DNA of 64,000 nt from Nostoc linckia FACHB-104 (GCF_014696615.1 NZ_JACJQJ010000044.1:1-64000), one strand, 5' to 3'. Shown: positions 17,654-27,246, numbered from the stretch's first letter. Numbers and translations: made by a program. Notes: a model not told the origin generated them from the sequence alone.

Positions 17654-20002
17654 ATGCAAGAGTCAAATCGACTCCAAACTACCAAATCGGGGAAAGAGGT
17701 AATAAACTTAGCTAGAAAAGCGAAAGGTATCCGCGGGAAAGATTACTGTACTGATTGGCAAGAAGCCTTTACGAAAAACAACTTAGGCACGATTACTAAC
17801 CGAGAAATTGATTACTTTCTAACTGGGAAAAAACTACTTCCAGCTAATGTCTACAGAGCTTTATGTGATTTTCTTAATGTTGATTGGCAAAAAGTTTCTA
17901 TAGATGAAATAAATAGCAGTCCTTCTTTAAACTTAAACTTTGTGGGTAGAGAAGTTGATATCACTGAGCTTGATCAATTCATAATCGAAGGAAATAAAGT
18001 TATTGTCATATGGGGAGAAGGAGGTATAGGAAAAACGGAGCTTTCTTTTCGCTATCTGAAATCATATGAATATACAAAAATTATAAAAAATTTTATTGCC
18101 AAAGAGACAATTAACATTAGTCCAGTTGAAAGTGTTGTTTCGCAATGGCTTCAATATGATTTTAATGAGAAAAGTGATACTGATTTCGATACTAATCTAG
18201 CAAAATTGCGTAAACTATTGATGGAGAGTGAGAGAAGAATTGGAATAATTATTGATAATTTAGAACCTGCTCTTGATGAAAATGGTAGATTTATAGAAAA
18301 TCATCGCTCTTATATAAAATTAATAAGAACCCTATCTGACCCAGATATCAATTCTACTACAATTATTACAAGTAGAGAGTTCATATGTGAGCCTTCAATA
18401 AGAATTTTAAACTATAAATTAAAAGGGTTATCGACAGAAGATTGGGCAAATTTTTTTGATATTTCTAATAATAGTGATAAATATAATTTCTTGTCTGAAA
18501 TCCGTAATGCCTATAATGGTAATGCTTTGGCAATGAAAACTTTTAAAAGTATCGTTAATCAAGAGTATGAAAGAGATATCAAATTATGTTGGTATTTTTA
18601 TCATAATAAATGGCTTTTAAACCAAACATTAGAAAATCTTATAAAAGAACAGTTTCAAAGATTAGAAAATATTAACCCAATTGCATATAGATTATTGTGT
18701 AGAATGGGATGTTATCGTTATCAAGAAATTCCCTCGATATCCTTAAGCGGATTAAAGTGCTTATTGTGGGAAGAGGCTGAACAAACTGAAAAAGTAATTG
18801 AATCTCTCAAAAACAGTTCTTTGTTAGAATGTTTTAAAGGAAAATATTGGCTGCATCCTGTTATTAGACAAGAGGCAATAAAAAGACTTAAAAATACCTC
18901 TGATTGGGAAATTGCAAATCAAAAAGCAGCAAAATTCTTCTCAGAAGAATTTGATGTAATTAGTAATGTTGATGAAGCTTTATTTGTACTTGAGTCTTGT
19001 CATCACTATATACAAATTCAAGATTTTATAAGTGCAGCTATAGTAATTATCCAAGATAGAAATTCGCCGTATGAGGAAATTGAATCACTTGGGGTTTCTC
19101 TATATCGGCTTGGTTTATTTGCAGTAGCTATTCCTCTAGTTTTAGAGCTTGCTAAAAATAATCTTACTGATTATTTAAATTGTAGGCTCTATAATATACT
19201 AGGCGAGTTTTACCTAATGAGCGGTGATACTTATCAGGCTGTTGATTGCTATAAAAAATCAAAAGATATCGCTTCTAGACATATTCAAGAAGTGCATTCT
19301 GAGGAATTATCACGAGATCAAAGGAGAACATTCAAAAATCTATATATAGTATCTTTTTATAATATTGGTCTTAGCTATTTAGATATTTGGGAACTTGAGA
19401 AAGCGCGTGAGCAATTCAAGCAAGTCAAGTCTTTCGCTATGGATAAAGATTCATTCAAGCCTTACATTTATGGTTGTGAATTTATAGGAGATGTATATTG
19501 TTCAATCTTGCTAGGCGATTCATTAAATAATGAGACAAGGCAGAAATTTTACGATATAGCTAGTTCATTTCCTGAAGACAGCTTAATTGACTTTTCCAAT
19601 CCTTGGGCTTTAGGATTTTTGGGTATCATTTGTGGTTTAGTGTATATGTATTTTGGTGAATATGAAAACGCTGAAAATACCTTTACTGAGGTTTTAACAC
19701 GGACCCAGAAAATGAATTATACTCAATTTAAAGCAAATGCTCTTAATAGCTTGGCTATTTTATATAGAAAAAAGAATGAATTTAAAGAAGCTATTATAAA
19801 ACATGAAGAAGCTATAACTCTTTTAAAAAATCCAGGCTGTAAGCGCGATATTGCAGAAGTTTATTTTCAACTTGGGTTGACATACAAAGTAAGCGGTAAA
19901 ACACGAGAATCTACTAATAGTTTTTCAGAGGCTATAAGTATTTTCAAGGAGATGAATGCTCCAAAACAAGTTGAAAGAGTACGTCAGGCTATGCTTAGTT
20001 AG
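17654..20002 (+). CDS. NB-ARC-type STAND ATPase with TPR C-terminus
   Basis: 782 aa from ATG 17654; a GTG two codons earlier is possible. Residues 1-90 form a small helical domain seen at the start of many cyanobacterial STAND proteins, with an HTH-like pattern ending in NVYRALCDFLNVDW. Then FVGRE (99-102), Walker A GEGGIGKT (123-130), a Walker B-like IGIIIDNLE and TSRE sensor motif, and from ~450 on TPR-like helical repeats (LYNILGEFYLMSGDTYQAV; AEVYFQLGLTYK). STAND proteins are switch ATPases that oligomerise on ligand recognition by the repeats. It is divergent from the RiPP-like operon and could control it, or be a sensor in its own right. Its 3' end overlaps the convergent GDPD gene by 8 bp. 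The gene is notably AT-rich compared with its neighbours. Confidence 0.8.
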   Translation: MQESNRLQTTKSGKEVINLARKAKGIRGKDYCTDWQEAFTKNNLGTITNREIDYFLTGKKLLPANVYRALCDFLNVDWQKVSIDEINSSPSLNLNFVGREVDITELDQFIIEGNKVIVIWGEGGIGKTELSFRYLKSYEYTKIIKNFIAKETINISPVESVVSQWLQYDFNEKSDTDFDTNLAKLRKLLMESERRIGIIIDNLEPALDENGRFIENHRSYIKLIRTLSDPDINSTTIITSREFICEPSIRILNYKLKGLSTEDWANFFDISNNSDKYNFLSEIRNAYNGNALAMKTFKSIVNQEYERDIKLCWYFYHNKWLLNQTLENLIKEQFQRLENINPIAYRLLCRMGCYRYQEIPSISLSGLKCLLWEEAEQTEKVIESLKNSSLLECFKGKYWLHPVIRQEAIKRLKNTSDWEIANQKAAKFFSEEFDVISNVDEALFVLESCHHYIQIQDFISAAIVIIQDRNSPYEEIESLGVSLYRLGLFAVAIPLVLELAKNNLTDYLNCRLYNILGEFYLMSGDTYQAVDCYKKSKDIASRHIQEVHSEELSRDQRRTFKNLYIVSFYNIGLSYLDIWELEKAREQFKQVKSFAMDKDSFKPYIYGCEFIGDVYCSILLGDSLNNETRQKFYDIASSFPEDSLIDFSNPWALGFLGIICGLVYMYFGEYENAENTFTEVLTRTQKMNYTQFKANALNSLAILYRKKNEFKEAIIKHEEAITLLKNPGCKRDIAEVYFQLGLTYKVSGKTRESTNSFSEAISIFKEMNAPKQVERVRQAMLS

Positions 20003-20735
20003 ATTGGCCAGATACTCTTGCTAAAACTTTCATGGCTACATCAGGCTTATCAGTGATTACAGCATCAACTTTTATCTTGAAAAGGTCTTTCAATAATTTT
20101 TCTTCGTTAACAGTCCAAACATATACTTCCTTCTTCAGCAACCTCATTCGTATCAGAAAGCCAAATTTTAGTAATCGATAGTGAGGAGATACAAAATCTA
20201 ATCTACTTCTTAAAATTTTGTACTCTGGAAATATTTCAAGTACCTTCTGGATGATTGAAAATCTTTTAAACTCTTCTTCCTCTCCTTCTAGCAGCAATCC
20301 AACTTTTACATTTGGATCGATTCGTTTTATTTTAGTAACAGATATATAGTTAAAAGACTTTATGACAAATTCAGAGTATCTAAAATACTTTTTAGTCAGT
20401 GATAAAACATCTTCTTCGTATCCTTCTTCTTTAAGTTCTATATCCAAATTCATTTTCCCACAGCACAGTTGTAGGACTTCTTCAAGCAGAGGCACAGTAA
20501 AACCATTACTGTTCGATATCTTAAGTACCTCAGCATATTCCAAACATTCCAAATATTTTCCACCTATAGATTGATCATGATGACAAACTAGATACTTATC
20601 CTTTGTTCTTCGTACATCAAGCTCTGCCATAGGCACACCCAAATTGATAGCTTTTTGGAACGCATCAATTGTGTTTTCTACTACACCTATTGATGCTCCT
20701 CCTCGATGAGCAATTATTAGTGTTTTATCTGTCAT
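19995..20735 (-). CDS. Glycerophosphodiester phosphodiesterase
   Basis: 246 aa with the full GDPD signature: AHRGG (H10, R11), E20-N-T, the metal-binding ELDVRRTKD (E38, D40) and CHHD (catalytic H53, D54), ending in VWTVNEE and VDAVITDKPD, typical of the last barrel strands. It hydrolyses glycerophosphodiesters to glycerol-3-phosphate and an alcohol. No signal peptide is seen, so it is cytoplasmic. It follows an AT-rich promoter region and converges on the STAND gene. With the desaturase and phospholipase-like genes nearby, it adds to a lipid-related theme. Confidence 0.85.
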   Translation of the reverse strand: MTDKTLIIAHRGGASIGVVENTIDAFQKAINLGVPMAELDVRRTKDKYLVCHHDQSIGGKYLECLEYAEVLKISNSNGFTVPLLEEVLQLCCGKMNLDIELKEEGYEEDVLSLTKKYFRYSEFVIKSFNYISVTKIKRIDPNVKVGLLLEGEEEEFKRFSIIQKVLEIFPEYKILRSRLDFVSPHYRLLKFGFLIRMRLLKKEVYVWTVNEEKLLKDLFKIKVDAVITDKPDVAMKVLARVSGQSN

Positions 20736-20983
20736 ACTGTTTTGCCTTTATTTTTATGATAAAAACGATTTTTTAGAGAGTAGCAATAATTTAGCAAGAA
20801 TTTTAAATATTAATTATTGTCAAGACTTGAAACTCAGTGAATGCAACTTTATACGCCTTCGATATAAGTGCAAGTGAATTAGCTTAAACTTATAGTGAGA
20901 GTGTTATCCCAATTAATGACGCTTATCCTGCCTAGTATAAGGCACATTCAGCAAATCAATCGCCCGTTTCTTTGCCGCTTTTA

Positions 20984-21661
20984 TTAGTCGATAGGTAAAA
21001 TTTCATCAATGTTGAAAATTTCAACTGTAGCATTTGGACTATTCATATCTGTAGTTTGTTCGAGTAGACGTGTTGCTTCCTCAAGCAATGCGCTTGCGTT
21101 CTGAAGCAGTGTTTGCACCTGGGTTAACTTGTTTCGCCGTTCGATACCAAGTTGTGCTTCTATATACCGCGCATCATTATGATGGCTGAGGTGAATTACC
21201 CGTACTTGTTGTTCTTTCTCCGAAGGTGCAAATATTGCGTTTTCGGCAGTTAATTTATAGTATGAGTACGTACCACTGGGGCGTTTAACATTGTAGATGT
21301 AGAGTTCGCAACTAGGTGGTGCGATGTACTGTCCGTCGAAGTTAGTAAGTCCAGTACGAATATTATCTAATGTGGTAGCGATCGCCTCGACGGCGGAGAC
21401 AATACCTAACGATTCTGGTGACTGTGGGCAACCGCGCCTCATCAGCATCATAATGGCGGCAGAACGACGAGTCAGGCGAATTTGTTCTTGATACTGGCGC
21501 ATTTGTTCTTCTCGGATACGAACAAGTTCCAGCTCTTCATCAGGGGTTAGTTCAACCGCACTCCCACAAGTTTTGTAATTTAAGCAGTCGCCAGGGTCTA
21601 TGCCTGGGTGCAGCATCATACTGGCACAGTCAAATCCAAGTCCACATTTTTTCTTTGGCAT
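20984..21661 (-). CDS. Cys-cluster protein with the IS-passenger-type domain
   Basis: 225 aa. The N-terminus has four Cys spaced as C-x5-C-x13-C-x5-C (KKCGLGFDCAS, GDCLNYKTCG), a likely metal or Fe-S site. A helical segment (~35-75) follows. The C-terminal ~95 residues match the two IS passenger proteins of this window: C-x-L-x-x-Y-x-VK, TYSYYKL, a short IF segment, HLS, YIEAQ, ERRNKL and a final amphipathic helix. The promoter has an 11-bp inverted repeat (21673-21716) shared with the divergent small gene. Function unknown; the layout suggests a DNA- or RNA-binding regulator. Confidence 0.6.
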   Translation of the reverse strand: MPKKKCGLGFDCASMMLHPGIDPGDCLNYKTCGSAVELTPDEELELVRIREEQMRQYQEQIRLTRRSAAIMMLMRRGCPQSPESLGIVSAVEAIATTLDNIRTGLTNFDGQYIAPPSCELYIYNVKRPSGTYSYYKLTAENAIFAPSEKEQQVRVIHLSHHNDARYIEAQLGIERRNKLTQVQTLLQNASALLEEATRLLEQTTDMNSPNATVEIFNIDEILPID

Positions 21662-21672
21662 GGGTCATTGTT

Positions 21673-21716
21673 CTTTGTTCTAGTTACTTTTTTACTGTAA
21701 TATAGCTAGAACAAAG
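21673..21716. promoter_or_regulatory. Inverted repeat in divergent promoter
   Basis: CTTTGTTCTAG at 21673-21683 and its exact complement CTAGAACAAAG at 21706-21716, 22 bases apart, between two divergent genes. The right arm lies just before the AGAGG ribosome site of the 21723 gene. It could be an operator for the Cys-cluster protein. Confidence 0.55.
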
Positions 21717-21722
21717 AGGCTT

Positions 21723-21917
21723 ATGGGCGAGATAAACGATGTTAGAATTTTTGCGCCTGAGCAAGATATTGCGTCGTGGCAGTCGTTGTTTGAGAAGATG
21801 GAAGCGCAGGGACTGGTTGAAATTGTCCAAAAACCAGATAAATTTTATGAAGTTAGGGGAAGTGAGAAACTTAAACGAGGGTATTTCAAGATTCAGTTGT
21901 TGCGCTCTGGTTTATAA
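21723..21917 (+). CDS. Small hypothetical protein
   Basis: 64 aa with a good ribosome site (AAAGAGG, ~7 bases before ATG). It is charged, without signal or membrane segment, and reads like a short winged-helix-type fold (SWQSLFEKMEAQGLVEIVQ, then EKLKRGYFKIQLL), but this is not a firm match. It is divergent from the Cys-cluster gene and shares its inverted-repeat control region. Confidence 0.5.
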   Translation: MGEINDVRIFAPEQDIASWQSLFEKMEAQGLVEIVQKPDKFYEVRGSEKLKRGYFKIQLLRSGL

Positions 21918-22137
21918 AAACATAACATAACTCATGACTTAGAACCAGAAAACAACCTCGAAATCTATTATGACTCGGATGTACAAATTTTGGCACTAAT
22001 ACGTAGTGGAATTGCTTAAAACATCGACCTAGATGTATTAATGCTTTCTACGAAGTATTCAAATTTGAACACTTCGTATTTCATATATCAACAATAGGAA
22101 TTCTCAGTAGATTAAATTCTCTCTAGTAGCAGGTTTA

Positions 22138-23643
22138 CTACTGCTCAATACCTGTTTGCGATCGCTGTTTATTCATTAATACTTGTTGTGTAAAGAAACG
22201 CAAACTTTCAAGCTGCTCAATTTCGTTTGTTGTTAGTCGAGTTGGTATCTCTTCGTACCAAGTTCTCTGACTGTAGCAGGTTTGCATCACAGGAGTATTA
22301 TCCCCATGACGGTAAACACTCAGAGTATTGCTATCTAAGCTGGCACTCAACTCCCGTCCTTTGATACGGAAGTTATTGGTAACAAGCATATAGTCAGTGA
22401 TTATAGAAGGCAAATGTTTGAGAGTAAAAGGCAGAAGGTTAAGAGAAGGAGGAATAGGGGAAGATTGCTCTTCCAGGAATTGTTTAGCAGTGAGACCGTT
22501 TTCTTCTGAAATATCCTGTTGTGGGTAATGTTTTTGGGGATGTGGCTGAACTTTTTTCTTAGTGTTATTTGCGTTCAATATGGGGTTGTCTTCCAATTTG
22601 GATTGTATTACTGGAATCTCACTTGGATAATTACTGTTTAGTGTACATGTACTAACAAGTGTTTTGGAGTTACTATCGGTATCACCATTGCTATCACTTG
22701 CACTGCTGCTAGTAGGTTTATCACTATGTAGGTAATTATTATTACTTAATATTTTGCTATTTATGCGGTTAATTGCTCTGGCTTTAGCTTTTTGAATTAC
22801 TTCTTTATCTTTATCTGGATCGTACATGATTCCATATTCAGACCGCAGTTTGTTCCAGCTATAAGGTTTGTATACTTGATAACCAGCAATTTTTACATCA
22901 TTATGAGTGTAGGTAAAGCCTAGTAGTTCTTCCCCCTGCATCTTAGGCAATACTCCAATGTTATTTTCCTCCAGGCGTTGAATAAACGTAGAGACGGTGG
23001 GACTGTCCTTAATGGCTTCTCCTATTGCTTGGCGAATAATTTCCTTACTGGTTGGGGTTTTGTGCTTACTGTTGACTGCTCTAATGCTTTTTGATCGGTT
23101 GGGGCTGGTAAGTGTAATGATGCCGTACTCTTTCTCTAACCTAGAGGCGACAGCTTCATTTGTTGTTGGAGTTACTTCTAATTCTAGTTCCGCCGCGATG
23201 CGTCTAGTTGAGACTTGGGAGTTGAAATAATCATAAGAATCATTAACTAAACTACCATCTAACCGAATCCGGGAGGTAATTATGTGCAGGTGTTCGTGGT
23301 TGCGATCGTGGTGGCGTACCGCAACAAACTGACTGGTAGCTGCTACAGATGATTCTTCCTTGGGCAAGTATCCCATATCCTTGAGATATTCTCTTGCTAC
23401 ATAACTGTACTGACTGTTGGATAAATGCTCGTGGTAGTTCGGGCGGTGTGCGATTGAGATGATGAGGTGAGCGCACTGCCGTTTAACTGCTTTGTTGGTG
23501 TACTTGATGGTGAGAAACTGCTGGTTAAATTCATCTGGCTTTGTTCCCATCATATTAGTATCGACAATCGCAGCATCATCTTTCCCCAAGACATACTTGA
23601 GCGTGTCGAGAAAATTGGGTTTTTTGTAGATGACGGGAATCAA
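22138..23643 (-). CDS. Plasmid mobilization relaxase (MOBP-like)
   Basis: 501 aa. The N-terminal ~170 residues carry relaxase motifs: LKYVLG near residue 15, a central NHEHLHII histidine triad (H112, H116, H118, H120) that binds the metal, and helical spacers typical of VirD2/MobA-type relaxases. The catalytic Tyr is probably Y6 or Y17. The rest (~180-501) is low-complexity and then a C-terminal segment that may bind DNA or act as a transfer signal. It nicks oriT and leads the transferred strand. A MobC-like gene lies just upstream on the same strand. No type IV secretion genes are visible here, so the plasmid is at least mobilizable. Confidence 0.8.
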   Translation of the reverse strand: MIPVIYKKPNFLDTLKYVLGKDDAAIVDTNMMGTKPDEFNQQFLTIKYTNKAVKRQCAHLIISIAHRPNYHEHLSNSQYSYVAREYLKDMGYLPKEESSVAATSQFVAVRHHDRNHEHLHIITSRIRLDGSLVNDSYDYFNSQVSTRRIAAELELEVTPTTNEAVASRLEKEYGIITLTSPNRSKSIRAVNSKHKTPTSKEIIRQAIGEAIKDSPTVSTFIQRLEENNIGVLPKMQGEELLGFTYTHNDVKIAGYQVYKPYSWNKLRSEYGIMYDPDKDKEVIQKAKARAINRINSKILSNNNYLHSDKPTSSSASDSNGDTDSNSKTLVSTCTLNSNYPSEIPVIQSKLEDNPILNANNTKKKVQPHPQKHYPQQDISEENGLTAKQFLEEQSSPIPPSLNLLPFTLKHLPSIITDYMLVTNNFRIKGRELSASLDSNTLSVYRHGDNTPVMQTCYSQRTWYEEIPTRLTTNEIEQLESLRFFTQQVLMNKQRSQTGIEQ

Positions 23644-23685
23644 ATTGAGACAGTTGAAAGTGGTGGCTATAGAAATTGTAATGCC

Positions 23686-24042
23686 TTATTTATCTTGGCT
23701 TGAGGGTGATTTATCGGGAACGTCTAGGTTAAATGCAGCTGCGATGGTCTGATCTACAAGTGCGATCGCCTTATTAACAGTATCCAAAATTTGCTGGTTG
23801 TTTGTTTCTTTCGCTAAGTGAGATAACATCATCAGTTCGCTTTTAAGGTTTCCAGCAGTAGCGCGGATAGTTATCAAGTCGGCAGACGGTTTTGCCGTTA
23901 GTACCCGCCTTAATCCACAGGAACGTAAATACTCAGATGCAGTTACCCCTGTGGCGATCGCTTTTTCCTCAATGGTAGTTTTCTCTTCCTTAAAGAGGTA
24001 TACCTTGATAGATTTAGTTCGCTTTACGGGGTCATTTACCAT
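23686..24042 (-). CDS. MobC-like relaxosome accessory protein
   Basis: 118 aa. A short basic strand (KRTKSIKVYLFKEEK) followed by two helices (TTIEEKAIATGVTASEYLRS) gives the ribbon-helix-helix pattern of MobC-type proteins, which bind next to oriT and help the relaxase. The gene ends 42 bases before the relaxase start. The region upstream of it (24043-24558) is the natural place for oriT. Confidence 0.65.
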   Translation of the reverse strand: MVNDPVKRTKSIKVYLFKEEKTTIEEKAIATGVTASEYLRSCGLRRVLTAKPSADLITIRATAGNLKSELMMLSHLAKETNNQQILDTVNKAIALVDQTIAAAFNLDVPDKSPSSQDK

Positions 24043-24558
24043 ACATTAGTCATCAAAAAGTAAATATAAAACAGAAGTAGTATTTATTAGAACTACATGA
24101 TAAACGATTGTATTGAATATATTGTCAATTAATCTAATTTATTGCGAATAATATAAGGATAAAATGACCCCATTGAGCATACCTTGTTTTAGTTCTGGAT
24201 TGTGCGACAACAGTAATGGTTTATTGTGGAACGGGACTGATGTAAATTCATATGCAGTGAGGGTTGTAGAGTTTTGTTCCAAGACGATTGATGTTTGAAG
24301 TAATGCTGAAATAGTTGGGTCAATTTGCCCTCAGAATACCTCAATCATGGGAATTGTAAGAGTTTATTTATCAGTTAACAACATATTTTTATTTAAAAAA
24401 TTAGACCTAATTTTCAATTGATTGGGGTAATTGGTGTGTGAATTGGGGTAGTTAGGAGTAAATACGGGGGTAAGTTCTTCTACAGTGTGGTTAAAGTAAG
24501 AGTATTGACAAATAGCTTACTGAAAAGCTTGGTTTGCAGATTATATAGAAGTAAAGGT
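24043..24558. promoter_or_regulatory. Candidate oriT and partition-site region
   Basis: An AT-rich 516-bp gap between divergent mob and parR-like genes. It contains CCCCATTGAGCATACC (24168 on) and a GATTGGGGTAATT block (24419 on); both recur in the next gap at 25556 and 25737. Repeats of this kind around a ParR gene suggest a centromere; oriT may also lie here. No hairpin next to a known nick sequence was recognised. Confidence 0.4.
24167..24188 (+). repeat. Shared 22-bp motif, copy 1
   Basis: ACCCCATTGAGCATACC followed by TTGTT; 20 of 22 bases match copy 2 at 25555-25576, and weaker similarity continues (CTG...ATTGTG) for about 30 bases. Confidence 0.6.
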
Positions 24559-25137
24559 ATGGCAAGAGCGAGTAAGCCTGCTGATTCTGTTGAGTTGGCG
24601 CGAATCATGCGGAATAAGGATACTGAGGATGGGATAGTAATTAGCTATCTCCAGTCGAAGAAGCGAGGGCAAACTGAGTTAGTATGTGAGGCGCTGCGGG
24701 CTTATTACCTACCGTTTGCGCTATCAGCTGCGGGAGTATCTGGTATGGAATTGCAGTCGGCCCTCCATGATGCGATCGCGCAACTTGAAGCCCAGATAAT
24801 TAAGATGAAACGGACATTTGGGATGGAGGGGTTGCCCCAGGTCGTTCTTGTTAATCCTCATAGTGGAATTTTCTCGCAGGGTGTGATTGGCTTACAACCA
24901 ACAATTGGAACTAATGGTGTGGGAGTAGCTCCTGTTTCAGCTAATTTGGTTCCCCCTTCGGTTTCTTTTTTTGATTCCACTAAGCCAAGTCCTGACTCGC
25001 TACCTGTTCTCTCAGAACCAGCCGGATCAAATATTTTGGAACAAAATTCTGAAGATGATGGGTTCTTTAATGATGATGAGGATGACCCAATTGCTAAGGC
25101 AGAAATAGAAGTTGATGCAGGATTTCGTCTGGAGTAA
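24559..25137 (+). CDS. ParR-like partition adaptor (tentative)
   Basis: 192 aa from the ATG at 24559, preceded by AAAGG; the frame is open further upstream. The N-terminal ~65 residues have a ribbon-helix-helix look with a repetitive charged helix (GIVISYLQSKKRGQTELVCE, ALRAYYLPFAL), as in plasmid ParR/StbB-type adaptors. The C-terminal half is Pro/Ser-rich and ends very acidic (EDDGFFNDDEDDP), like the tails that contact ParM filaments. It lies upstream of the ParM-like gene on the same strand, and both upstream regions share repeats. The ParR call rests mainly on this context. Confidence 0.5.
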   Translation: MARASKPADSVELARIMRNKDTEDGIVISYLQSKKRGQTELVCEALRAYYLPFALSAAGVSGMELQSALHDAIAQLEAQIIKMKRTFGMEGLPQVVLVNPHSGIFSQGVIGLQPTIGTNGVGVAPVSANLVPPSVSFFDSTKPSPDSLPVLSEPAGSNILEQNSEDDGFFNDDEDDPIAKAEIEVDAGFRLE

Positions 25138-25257
25138 AGGGATTATCAGGAATGGCTGTTAGGTGTTAGAGAAAAGCGTATTCTTTGCCTTCGCTTGTGA
25201 TACTTACGTAATTTCCTCCTTTGTCCTGTTTGTCATTGTGGGCAGTATTTTTCAGAG

Positions 25258-25294
25258 TACGATGGCTACGCCTGCCGCAGGCATCGCGTTAGGC
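25258..25294. repeat. Small palindromic dispersed repeat
   Basis: GGCTACGCCTGCCGCAGGC and following GCATCGCG form a compact G/C-rich hairpin of the sort scattered through Nostoc-type genomes, in otherwise AT-rich sequence. Confidence 0.55.
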
Positions 25295-25554
25295 ACTGTT
25301 GCTAAGAAGTGCTTTGTAAAGAGGTACAAAGCACATTGAGAAGAAGTTTTTGCCCAAGCACCTGCATTATTCAAAGTTTCGATTAAACCATTTCGCCATA
25401 CACTTGGTCAAAGCTTGTGATCGAGTGCATTAACAGTATTTGACCGAACTGGAGAGGCGATCGCATTCTAACTCCGGAGGTGCAATTGCCTTCATGATAT
25501 TTCATTTGTAAAAGTTGCAATCAACAATTTTGCAGCAAAGCAAATTTGTAATAA

Positions 25555-25576
25555 ACCCCATTGGACATACCTTGTT
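25555..25576 (+). repeat. Shared 22-bp motif, copy 2
   Basis: ACCCCATTGGACATACC followed by TTGTT; partner of 24167-24188, same orientation, upstream of the ParM-like gene. Confidence 0.6.
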
Positions 25577-26001
25577 ATTGTACAAGACTGCCCAATTGTG
25601 GTGCTTTTAGTGAGGTAAATGTGGGGATGATTGAGGTAATACTGGATGCAATAATCACAATTACATTGTTTATTTGACAAGCCAAAGACAAATATTATGT
25701 TGTCATTCAACTTTTAGTTGATACAGAATTAGGGTGTGATTGGGGTAATTTGTTTATGATACAGGACGTAATTTAACCAGCGTGTGTTGAAGAAATTTTT
25801 AATACATTAATTTACTTAGAATCTACAGTTTCGGGTTGGTATTAGTGTTATAGAAGAAAATGATCGTAATGGTTTTTCTCTACTTACTTTGTATGTAAAA
25901 AACCTGTTAACTCCTGTAAAGAAAATGTTTTGCACTACAGCATCATTCCTATTTCAGGTAAATTAGTAACAATAGAAAAAGTTAATAAAACATCAATATA
26001 T

Positions 26002-27246
26002 ATGCCTAAAATTAAGGAGAAAACAGACGTAAAAAAGATAGTAATTACGATTGACATGGGTGCAAGTAAAACTAAAGCTATCGTTCAGGAGTATCCAGAA
26101 GGAAAGCCTGTTGTTTTACTTTTAGACTCAGAAATAGCGGATGTTGCTAAAGCCTCAGTTGAAAGCGTCCAACCTGAAGGTAGTCCTGAATCTCGTGCTT
26201 GGGTAGGGATAGGCGATGAGTATTTCGCCTTGGGAGAACTTGCTCGTCGTCGGTTTGGGGGTATATCGCAACTGAGGGAGTTAAAGTATGAACTAGCAAT
26301 CCCCAAAATTTGCGGAGCATTTTGGCTGGCTAAAGAGAAGTTGAACCTGGGTAATGATGTTGCAGCTTACTTGAGTGTCCTGCTGCCGCCGGGTGAAGTG
26401 CAAGATAAGGAACAGTTACAAATTCGGTTGAAGGATACGTTTCTGGGGTTTGATACACCAGCAGGTAAGATGCGGGTGAAAATGCTTCGTTATGATGCAG
26501 CTTCTGAAGGTAGTGGAATATTTTTCCACCGTAGGCGAACGCTTGGTGATCATGTACCTGTTTCGATGTATGTAATGCTTGGTTATCGCAACGCGAGTAT
26601 TTTCACCTTTCGGAGTGGTTCGATTGGTGCAGGAATAACCAGCAATTTTGGTATGTCTTGGTTAGTAAATAATTTGATTTCCAAAACATCGGGACTAAGC
26701 CCTGATAATTCCAATATTATTGAAGTAGTGATAGAAGCTGGAGCCAGTTGTGACCCCCAAGTGATGCAAAAACTCTCACGCAAGCGCAAAGGTGATGAGA
26801 TTCAACTTGATGGAGAGTCGATGTCCAAAGCTTTATTACTTGCTAGAGATGAATATTGGCGTGCGATCGCCAGGTGGTTGCGCTCAAAGATGGATGAGGA
26901 TATTGAAGAACTAGTATTTTGCGGAGGAACTGCGGATTACATTCGTCCTGAAATAGATGCTTACTTCCAGAAAGAGGGGATGAAAGTATCCTGGCACGCT
27001 AATATTTTTATACCTGATGAAATATCTTCTGGTATGGGCAATCGGATGGCGGATGTTTGGGCTTTTCACCAGCACATGATTATTCAGTTTGATAAGTTAA
27101 CTGGTTATATACGCTCTGAGGTTGTACCGTTAAATAAATCTGTTGAAGGTAATACAAATAATACAGGTGAAGAAGTCAAACGTAGGTATAACTTTACGCC
27201 TTGTGAGCGGCCTAGTACCTTTATTGCTGTAAACGAGAATGTTTGA
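26002..27246 (+). CDS. ParM/StbA-like actin-family partition ATPase
   Basis: 414 aa from the ATG at 26002. Actin-fold motifs are clear: phosphate-1 TIDMGASKTKA, a middle GSIGAGITS phosphate-2-like loop, and the adenosine motif VFCGGTADYI, followed by MGNRMADVWAF, as in plasmid StbA/ParM proteins. Such proteins form filaments that push sister plasmids apart. The ParR-like gene and repeats upstream fit a type II partition locus. The C-terminal ~50 residues are likely disordered. A long hairpin after the gene may end its transcript. Confidence 0.75.
   Translation: MPKIKEKTDVKKIVITIDMGASKTKAIVQEYPEGKPVVLLLDSEIADVAKASVESVQPEGSPESRAWVGIGDEYFALGELARRRFGGISQLRELKYELAIPKICGAFWLAKEKLNLGNDVAAYLSVLLPPGEVQDKEQLQIRLKDTFLGFDTPAGKMRVKMLRYDAASEGSGIFFHRRRTLGDHVPVSMYVMLGYRNASIFTFRSGSIGAGITSNFGMSWLVNNLISKTSGLSPDNSNIIEVVIEAGASCDPQVMQKLSRKRKGDEIQLDGESMSKALLLARDEYWRAIARWLRSKMDEDIEELVFCGGTADYIRPEIDAYFQKEGMKVSWHANIFIPDEISSGMGNRMADVWAFHQHMIIQFDKLTGYIRSEVVPLNKSVEGNTNNTGEEVKRRYNFTPCERPSTFIAVNENV

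Larger units (their letters stand above)
25138..26001. promoter_or_regulatory. 864-bp non-coding region upstream of the ParM-like gene
   Basis: It contains a small palindromic dispersed repeat (25258-25294), the second copies of the two shared motifs (25555-25576 and GATTGGGGTAATT near 25737) and AT-rich promoter-like sequence. I see no credible gene. The shared motifs suggest a second centromere-like cluster. Confidence 0.45.

Noticed and set aside
25492-25710. 72-codon minus-strand open frame
   Set aside because: It covers the shared motif region, has no known features and its composition looks non-coding.
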